Shown here in pieces: positions 58,177 to 64,000 of a DNA stretch of 64,000 bases. A program made the position numbers and the translations under genes. Under the pieces are notes generated by a model that saw only the letters and a program-made list of their open reading frames with translations, did no database searches and was not told the origin of the DNA. Origin of the DNA: Heliocidaris erythrogramma (taxonomy: Eukaryota; Echinodermata; Echinoidea; Camarodonta; Echinometridae); contig CM046869.1 in the NCBI GenBank assembly GCA_025617745.1, forward strand, positions 13,597,168 through 13,661,167. The letters run 5' to 3'. Every line of letters begins with the position of its first letter. Position 1 is the stretch's first letter.

Positions 58177-58720
58177 GAAGAGAACAAACTTTGAAGAGGT
58201 TGCTAGTAACTTGCCGAGGTGTCGATAGCGAGAACAGGGTACATGTAATGATGTATGTCAATCGGTCATAATTCATGACATTCTCGTTTGTCCGGACAAC
58301 GAAACAAAGTCGAGGGCAGGTGTCAGCAAGGACAGCAGGTATGGTCCTTCCGGTGCTGCGGAGAAGTCAGTCAGTAGTCGATCCCAGACAGTAGATCTCC
58401 CGATTACAGAACGAAGTGCGTTTATGTTGTAGAATCTATATCAGCCTTCCCGAGTGAGAGGAGGAGAGAAGAACGATTATGTTCATTGAAATTAATTAGC
58501 TGTAAGATAGAGAGTCTTCAGCAGATACAATTCGTAGGTTTCCTCAAGATTACCACCACCAGGCACCCTCATTCGTCCCGCTACCGTCTCTGTTTTCTTT
58601 TTTTTTCTTTTTCTTACTTAATTCTCTCGATCTCCGGCATGCTGACACAAGATGGCGCTGTTCTATTATTCTTTACAGAGCCATCAACGAGTACGAGTTA
58701 GGCCAACTCGGTAACAATTA
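58177..58720 (-). promoter_or_regulatory. Putative 5' UTR and promoter region of the TBC1D2B-like gene
   Basis: Immediately upstream of the candidate start codon the base composition shifts: CpG is frequent here and scarce in the introns. A CAAGATGGCGC motif at about 58649-58660 resembles a YY1-type initiator-proximal site, and another ATGGCGCC lies near 58720. No TATA box stands out. The exact start site and any untranslated first exon cannot be placed from sequence alone. Confidence 0.35.
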
Positions 58721-59059
58721 TGGCGCCTGATGCTTTGTCATACAAGCATGCAACAAAGATATACGCCATTCCCAACTGAAAATCGAGTTGCCTGAACTCT
58801 GTGTATGAATTTCTCTGATTCTCTGGAAATGATTCGTTCACATTACAATGCCAGGCCTCCTGATTCTCTTTTACTTTTAACTTTTTGAAATAAAAATGCG
58901 TCGTTCAATGGAGGCATATAATTACTCATATAGATTACAATATGACTAGTAGCCGGCTGATTCCTAATTGCCCCATCCCGACTGCCAGATTTAGGGGGGC
59001 ACGGTTGTGCCTCCCTTCTAAATCCCTGTGGTTTCACACATCCCCATGCAAGATTTTAA

Positions 59060-59077
59060 CCCCCCCCCCCCCCCCCT
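59060..59077. repeat. Poly-C tract
   Basis: Uninterrupted C run of about 18 bases in the divergent intergenic region. Confidence 0.93.
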
Positions 59078-60084
59078 TTCGATGATAAAATGGAAAGCTG
59101 CGATCCCTAGATCCCCTTTTCTGTGTATTAACTTTTCTCGTTTAGAGTCCCTTTATATAAAAGAGTTACGACAACCCGTGATTTGAACGCCATTTTTCCC
59201 CCTTGGAGGGCTGGCGAAAAAAACCCATCTGCACCCCAAACAAAACAAAAGAAAAAAAAATAACAAAAACGACATGTTAAATCCTGTTCATAACATAGGC
59301 CTATCAAATGCTATCATTACTAAAGATATCCTGGTCGTGACGTTTTCTCTTTTTCTTTTAATTAACTAATTTTTTTTACAATTCAGAATTTTCAAACTGT
59401 CTACCAGAGAGCCATATTGACTTAAGACTTTTTATAAACAAGATTTAATCTGCCCACGTACTCCTTTTCATGATTGTACATAGAGATCCTATATTAGAAT
59501 ATATAAGATTTTTATCTTAATGTGATATAGCGCCATCTATGTGAGCGAATCGTCCACATTATTAATCCGGAAATATTGCAGATTGCTCATATTTTGATAA
59601 AATATTTCAGTGATGATGATGTGAATATGATAATCGATTTTGTAATGTAAAGTGGTACGGGAGTCAATGTGCCCCCTCCCAGTTTAAATTTTAAGGAAGA
59701 GCTTGTCCATTCTGCCCCTTTCCCTGCTCCTGGTCCTATTTTATAATGACATCGAATGTTTTGTTTTGTTGTATTTCTTCATTCACTTTTATTTTAGTTT
59801 TTGTTTTTGTTTCTCTTTTTTGATAAATTCAATTCAAAATAGATCGTCTACAATCTTATCAGTACATTGAATGGTTTACATTTTGATTGCCATGCAGGAT
59901 TGTCATCAATATTCTTTGTTCGAAATGCATGGACATTATTTTGTTCATTTATTACTTTGTACAGTTGGAAATAAATCTTAATAAGTCTTTAAAATTGAAT
60001 TTTAAAAAAATGAAAAAATTTCCGTGTTATATAATCTTAGTTAGAGTACAAGGAAAACCACTATTTTTTAAGGGGAACCCACCC

Positions 60085-60300
60085 TCATTGGCGGATCCAG
60101 GGGGGGGGGGGCACTTGCGGCCCGTGCCCCCCCCCCCCCCCCCCCCCTTGGAAGAAAAGTATGCATTTTGACCATAGACGATCCACCATTTTCTCGATTG
60201 TGCCCCCCCCCCCCCTTTACAATGATGACCTTTTTTTTGTTGCTTGTCAGAGAATTATGGAGGAAAACTGGATCCCCATAACCCCCCCCCCCCCCCCGAT
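60085..60300. repeat. GGCGGATCCAGGGGG-type repeat with four C/G tracts
   Basis: Starts TTGGCGGATCCAGGGGGGGG, then C runs at about 60127-60147, 60203-60215 and 60284-60297. The C runs are flanked by related text (GGAAGAAAAGTATG, GAGGAAAACTGGATCCCC). A related start occurs at 31690. I recognise the GGCGGATCCAGGGGG text as a common repeat opening in marine invertebrate DNA but cannot name the family. Confidence 0.65.
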
Positions 60301-60436
60301 AATTTTGGAGGTCTGGCTATACGCGCAGCGCGTAATAATCCAACATTAAGAGCTAGACCTACATGCAGCTAGACCTATTCATGAATCAATGAAAAGGATG
60401 AGGTATATAAAACAAATATGGACTGCTCTGTAATCG

Positions 60437-60563
60437 GATGGTGGTGGAAATTATCACTCCCTCGGTGGTGTTCATACCGGCCTTCTATCACCCCTCGGCT
60501 TCTCCTCGGGGTGATAGAAGGGCCGGTATTAACACCACCTTGGGAGTGATAATTTCCACCATC
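60437..60563. repeat. Long palindrome of about 127 bp
   Basis: Arms GATGGTGGTGGAAATTATCA then CTCCCTCGGTGGTGTTCATA, mirrored by TTAACACCACCTTGGGAGTG and ATAATTTCCACCATC; the inner arm CCGGCCTTCTATCACCCC is mirrored by GGGGTGATAGAAGGGCCGG around CGGCTTCTCCT. A few mismatches and one 3-bp GTG slip. Confidence 0.92.
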
Positions 60564-61955
60564 ATCCTCATGAGCAGTGAATATGTGTATACTATTTCCC
60601 CTAAACCTTGTATAAATATGGAAGAAAGCGCTATATTCATAGAGTGACGTAGAGGGGGCACGGGAAACGCGCCCTCGTATAGTTTGGGGGAAATGAAGAA
60701 AAAGGAAAGAGAGAAAGAGAGAGAGGGGGGTTGGGTGGGGGGGGGGGGGAGGGTATTCAACGTGAAAAGGAGACGACAGGATGCTCCCTCACACCCTCCC
60801 CCTAATCACTGGCTTTCTTAATTCGCATTTTCTTCCATTCATCTGGTTACCACCGATGCCCCCCCCCCCCATGCTGCCAGTGTCCTTCATTGCCTGAACC
60901 CCCGTACGTTATACACCACTGTATTCAAAGCCTAATGATTGAAATAGATATTCCATGCAGTATCTTGTCACAAGTGTCGGGAAGTAAGTAACAATAGTTT
61001 CTTCAACAGAAATTCACATAAAAACCCAAGAAAAATCTCAAACTCTTTTATTTTCAAGCGTTGTCCAGTGATTCGAGACGTGTACTAGGTCAATGAACTT
61101 TGTTGTAAAAGGAATTGCGTTCTTGGTTGAAAGTTTAAGCTACATGGGTGCCATGGATGTTTGTGAAATATAATTGTTCAAACTGAAGTCATGTAGAAAT
61201 ATTGATAAGACGCTCTTTGCTTCTGCGATCTGCAATGTCGAGATTCGTTTCAATAAAATGGCTCATGTGCTGTTACGAAAATGGTGTAGGTAGACTCAGT
61301 GTATAATCTTTACTTGTGTAACAGATGAAAGACCTTTAACCTCTGATAAAGTCCCATGCGCCTGTCTTGGTAAATTGAATCAATTTCTCTCCTGAATTGT
61401 ATTGTGTCTGAGCACTACGTGAGACATCTGAGTTTGGAATTCAAGCCATTTACGTTAAACACTGTGTTTTGTGTACATCTCAAGCAATACTTTCTATTCG
61501 GAAAAAACAAGTTTAGAAGGAGGGGAATCCACTTCAGGAGCCAAACTTTTCTGTAGAGGACTAGAGGGGGAGATGAGGAGGGTTTATATGGGAGTCCTGC
61601 TGAGTCGGAAATTGAATGTGCAAGAGATTGTGGGCGAACACGGACCAAAGAAATTTATTCAATATAAATAAGAAGCGTCGTACACTAATGTGATGTCTCT
61701 GGTCGTTGCGGGCAGTGGTCAAATAAATAAAGTTTCAGGGCTGAAATGCCTGGTGTTTCCGAGGGTAATTTTTGTCTCTGATCTGGAGCAGTATACTAGT
61801 ATTCTCATCAAGTAGTCGAACAGGAGACGACCAACAGTTCGGTCGTGCGCTCTGTGTCATTGAGAAGTTTTATTGCCAACGCAGGACTTATGGTGCGCAA
61901 GTTTAGGATCTATAATTGAATTGGTAGTATAACCTATTGCTTGGTTGACCTCTGT

Positions 61956-62307
61956 ATGAATATGGTCAAGATGTGTCACCGAAATGGACAATTGAGTGTA
62001 AATCTGCTCTTACTGCTAGGGATTCTATTCGTAGACTGTCCGTCTGTTCTTACTGAGTTGCGTGCAGGATGGGTAGGAAGGGGTAGTAAGGTGGAAGAAA
62101 CAAGAGCTCATCCTTACAGAGCACCTGATCTCACACGGGACCAATCTTCGTCAGCGGATATAATGCTTGGTGACGAAGGAACGCGAGATCCTGGAAAGGT
62201 CGTATTCTATCGTCGTAGCTATACGGCTACGATCAGAGAGGATGCTGTCATTGGAGAAACTGTTCTTACATTGCGAGCTTTCTTCCGAGAGCAACGGACG
62301 TCTGTAG
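61956..62307 (+). CDS. First coding exon of a cadherin-repeat membrane protein (partial gene)
   Basis: ATG at 61956, with an in-frame TGA at 61917 upstream. The protein starts MNMVKMCHRNGQLSVNLLLL and continues with LGILFVDCPSVLTE, a clear signal peptide (basic n-region, Leu-rich core, polar end). About 50 linker residues follow, then VVFYRRSYTATIREDAVIGE and TVLTLRAFF. The spacing Y-x-A-x-x-x-E-D-A-x-x-G-x-x-V-L is the opening of a cadherin repeat (the E-D-A calcium-ligand turn). The exon ends near 62303-62307, at either TCT|GTAGGT or TAG|GTATGA. The rest lies beyond the window, so Fat, Dachsous, protocadherin or other classes cannot be separated. A Met codon two residues later has a similarly good context and is an alternative start. 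Confidence 0.68.
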
Positions 62308-62344
62308 GTATGACCGACTTCTTAATTTCAAGTCTGAACCAAAA

Positions 62345-62470
62345 ACTATTATCTAACCCTAACCTAAACCTAATCTAAAACCCAAGTGCGACCCTATAAC
62401 CCTTACCCCAACCCTATATCCTTGACGAAATAATCCAGGGGGGAAATTGTCGCTGGAGAAAATGTCGGAG
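62345..62470. mobile_element. Family N element fragment with CCTAAC-like tract
   Basis: Degenerate CTAACCCTAACCTAAACCTAA (62348 onward) and AACCCTTACCCCAACCCTA, then GGGAAATTGTCGCTGGAGA then AAATGTCGGAGCACC, the same terminal text as 17013-17246 in opposite orientation. It begins 40 bp after the cadherin exon's donor. Confidence 0.65.
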
Positions 62471-62781
62471 CACCGAATATCTTTCACTCAATGCGAACTA
62501 TTTAGAAATAACCATAAAGACTAGTAGAATAAGCTCATAATGATTCAGCTACAAGATCATCAATTCTGGAAAAGTTATGTAAGAAAAGGTTGATGATACC
62601 GTGACGTTTCAATTTAAATTCAGGTGAATGAACTTTTGTGTTGAGGGATTAACGATTATGCATCCGTATTGCAGCTCATGGTGACATAGTCTCTGAGATA
62701 TCATTCTAATTTTATAGTTCAAGACATACCGTTATTGTTTTTGTTTATTTATATAGAATATTCAGTTTATAATGCTGCCCT

Positions 62782-62919
62782 GGGGAGCGTTTCATCAAGC
62801 GTTTTGTCAGTGATTTTTACTGACAACTGTTATAAGCTACTGAAATCCTTGCATCTGATTGGTTGAGAGCAAATTTGTCAGTAAAAATCACTGACAGAAC
62901 ATTTGATGAAACGCTCCCC
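62782..62919 (-). mobile_element. Family D MITE, copy 2
   Basis: 138 bp, inverted ends GGGGAGCGTTTCATCAAGCG and CATTTGATGAAACGCTCCCC. Loop CATCTGATTGGTTGAGAGC is the reverse complement of the loop in copy 1 (23002-23138). Confidence 0.9.
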
Positions 62920-63149
62920 TGTTGTCCCTCTCTAGCTATTATAAAATTGTTTAGAGACAACCGAGGCAACTGCAACATAGTATAATTTTAGCATGAACAC
63001 TCTCCCACCTTGGATTACAAAAGTCATCATCTAGACAGCGTTCTTCCAGGCCAGCATATCTCAAGGGACATGACATTGGCACAGTCTGCCACACAAGTGA
63101 AAACGAGTACTATTTTTAGGATATGGAAACCGGGTATATCTTCCTGTTC

Positions 63150-63380
63150 GATGGAAAGAGAGAGAGAGGGGGTGGGGCAGAAGGAAGAGAGAGAGAGAGA
63201 TAGAGGGAGGGAAGGGGGAGAGGGGGATCGAGAGGGGTGATATAGAAAGAGAGGGAGAGGGGTGATAAAGAGAGACGGGAGGGAGAGAGTGTGAGGAAGC
63301 AAAGGAGGGAGTGATAGGGGGATGGAAAGGAGATATAGAATGAGAGAGAGAAAGAGAGAGAGAGAGAGGTGGGGTGAAGA
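63150..63380. repeat. (GA)-rich purine tract
   Basis: Mostly GAGAGA, GGGAGG and GATAGAGG words; strand-biased purine. Open frames here are compositional. Confidence 0.92.
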
Positions 63381-63387
63381 GAGAGGA

Positions 63388-63600
63388 GGCGCGATGGCTA
63401 AGTGGTCTCGTACCTTGGAGGACACGGGTTCGAAATCAAGTGGATGCGGTAGTGCCCTCTGGTAAGGCATTAATCTTCAGTACCAAATCCCTCAGAGAGG
63501 ACTTAAAGCCGCCCCCCCCCCCCCCCCGGTTGCTTACTTACAGCAGACAAATGATTTCTTAGCAGTCAGGTAGAATAAACCATCAACCATCAGATAGAGA
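63388..63600 (+). mobile_element. tRNA-derived SINE
   Basis: Head with A-box TGGCTAAGTGG and B-box GGTTCGAAATC, then CTGGTAAGGCATTAATCTTC (the same conserved centre as in 11546-11820), GAGGACTTAAAGCCG, a C run (63511-63528) and a short 3' region. The tRNA-like head is too degenerate for a functional cloverleaf tRNA. Confidence 0.75.
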
Positions 63601-63645
63601 GAAAGAGAGAGAGAGAGCGAAGGGGAAGGAGGGAGGGATAGAGAG
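63593..63645. repeat. (GA)n microsatellite
   Basis: GAGAGAAAGAGAGAGAGAGA followed by GGAAGGAGGGAGG. Confidence 0.93.
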
Positions 63646-64000
63646 CGATTGTGCTATTGAGCTCTGTGATAACTTGGGTAAACCAACTGTTTTGCTCAGT
63701 ATTTGGCATTGAACCACTTATTTGCAGTCTGTGTTTTATCACTTAAAGGTAGCCCTTCCTATGTATTATCATTCTGTATTGCAATGGAAAAGGTCATTAT
63801 AATCTGTTTTTATAGTAAACACATATGAAGCATACTGTAACATCTTTTGGTTGGAGAAATATTTTACCCCGTGTCTTTCATGTTCTCGTTTATCTCCTTT
63901 TCGTGCTTTTTATCGTCATTTCGTGTCTTTAAATTTTAATTCGTAGATTTACACCTACATTATGTCCTACTTTGTGGTGAACTTGTGGGTTTTGTGGTTT

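Larger units (their letters stand above)
51652..58110 (-). other. First intron, about 6.5 kb
   Basis: Repeat elements are concentrated in its transcript-5' part (55.5-57.6 kb). 51652-54130 shows no recognisable feature. 54130-54600 is a low-complexity zone with G and C tracts and GGGGGGACAAAA-type text. 55170-55330 begins with AAATTCAAATTCAAATTCAT and may be an old retroposon end. Confidence 0.55.
58721..61955. other. Divergent intergenic region between the TBC1D2B-like and cadherin genes
   Basis: No convincing exon was seen. The region contains several C- and G-tract-bearing repeat fragments (58990-59080, 60090-60300, 60735-60860), a long palindrome (60437-60563), a further TAGCGCCATC motif near 59530 and short GA tracts. 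The last 600 bases before the cadherin exon are CpG-richer, with AT motifs such as AATATAAATA near 61660 that could be promoter elements. It presumably contains the promoters of both genes. Confidence 0.5.
62308..64000 (+). other. First intron of the cadherin gene (partial)
   Basis: No second exon was identified before the window ends. Contents: family N fragment (62345-62470), family D copy 2 (62782-62919), GA-rich tract (63150-63380), a tRNA-derived SINE (63388-63600) and a second GA tract (63593-63645). Nothing was seen in 62480-62780 or 63650-64000. Confidence 0.55.

Noticed and set aside
63388-63445. Functional tRNA gene suggested by A-box and B-box
   Set aside because: No cloverleaf with paired acceptor stem is apparent and the segment continues into a SINE body; the same holds for 11740-11820.
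63010-63470. Open frames over the GA-rich tract near the right edge
   Set aside because: Low-complexity Arg/Glu/Gly or Ser/Leu/Pro translations of a purine repeat, with no cadherin-like continuation.

Overview
The window reads as nuclear DNA of an invertebrate animal. It is AT-rich, with short exons separated by kilobase-scale introns, consensus GT-AG splice sites, tRNA-derived SINEs, dense foldback/MITE-type elements, many homopolymeric C/G tracts and an overused ACATGTAC palindrome. This texture fits a marine deuterostome, most likely an echinoid (sea urchin); that is inference from overall character, not from a diagnostic sequence. No bacterial genes, rRNA, true tRNA genes or CRISPR arrays were seen.

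Most of the window (29-58176, minus strand) is the 5' half of one gene. Eleven coding exons can be chained with acceptor and donor sites and a continuous reading frame of about 500 codons: a K/S-rich N-terminus (58176-58111, 51651-51580 and the first part of 49451-49304), a PH domain (49451-49304, 43288-43120, 18198-18126), a linker (6757-6683), a Pro/Gly/Thr-rich tandemly repetitive segment (5235-4932), a Ser/acidic segment (4497-4353, 2491-2342) and a coiled coil (908-774, 193-29). PH plus coiled coil, with the PH text closest to TBC1D2B as I remember that family, suggests the TBC1D2/TBC1D2B (Armus-type Rab GTPase-activating protein) orthologue. The catalytic TBC domain would lie beyond the left edge.

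At the right end (61956 to about 62307, plus strand) a first coding exon starts a secreted or membrane protein: signal peptide, short linker, then the opening strand of a cadherin repeat. The two genes point away from each other across about 3.8 kb, which contains GATGGCGC-like motifs, C-tract-rich repeats and a long palindrome.

The introns are a mosaic of non-autonomous elements: at least a dozen terminal-inverted-repeat families, several in two to four copies and sometimes nested; a Tc1/mariner deletion derivative with about 268-bp inverted repeats and a frameshifted transposase tail; tRNA-derived SINEs; a probable LINE 3' end; a 57-copy 19-bp minisatellite filling three quarters of one intron; and a roughly 500-bp polypurine tract. 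The most unusual items are a back-to-back pair of family-B elements, each carrying a family-A MITE at the same internal site; a foldback with one 42-bp unit in one arm and three in the other; a minisatellite that supplies a 3' splice-site region; and telomere-like tracts carried inside a dispersed element. No clearly new multi-gene system was found.
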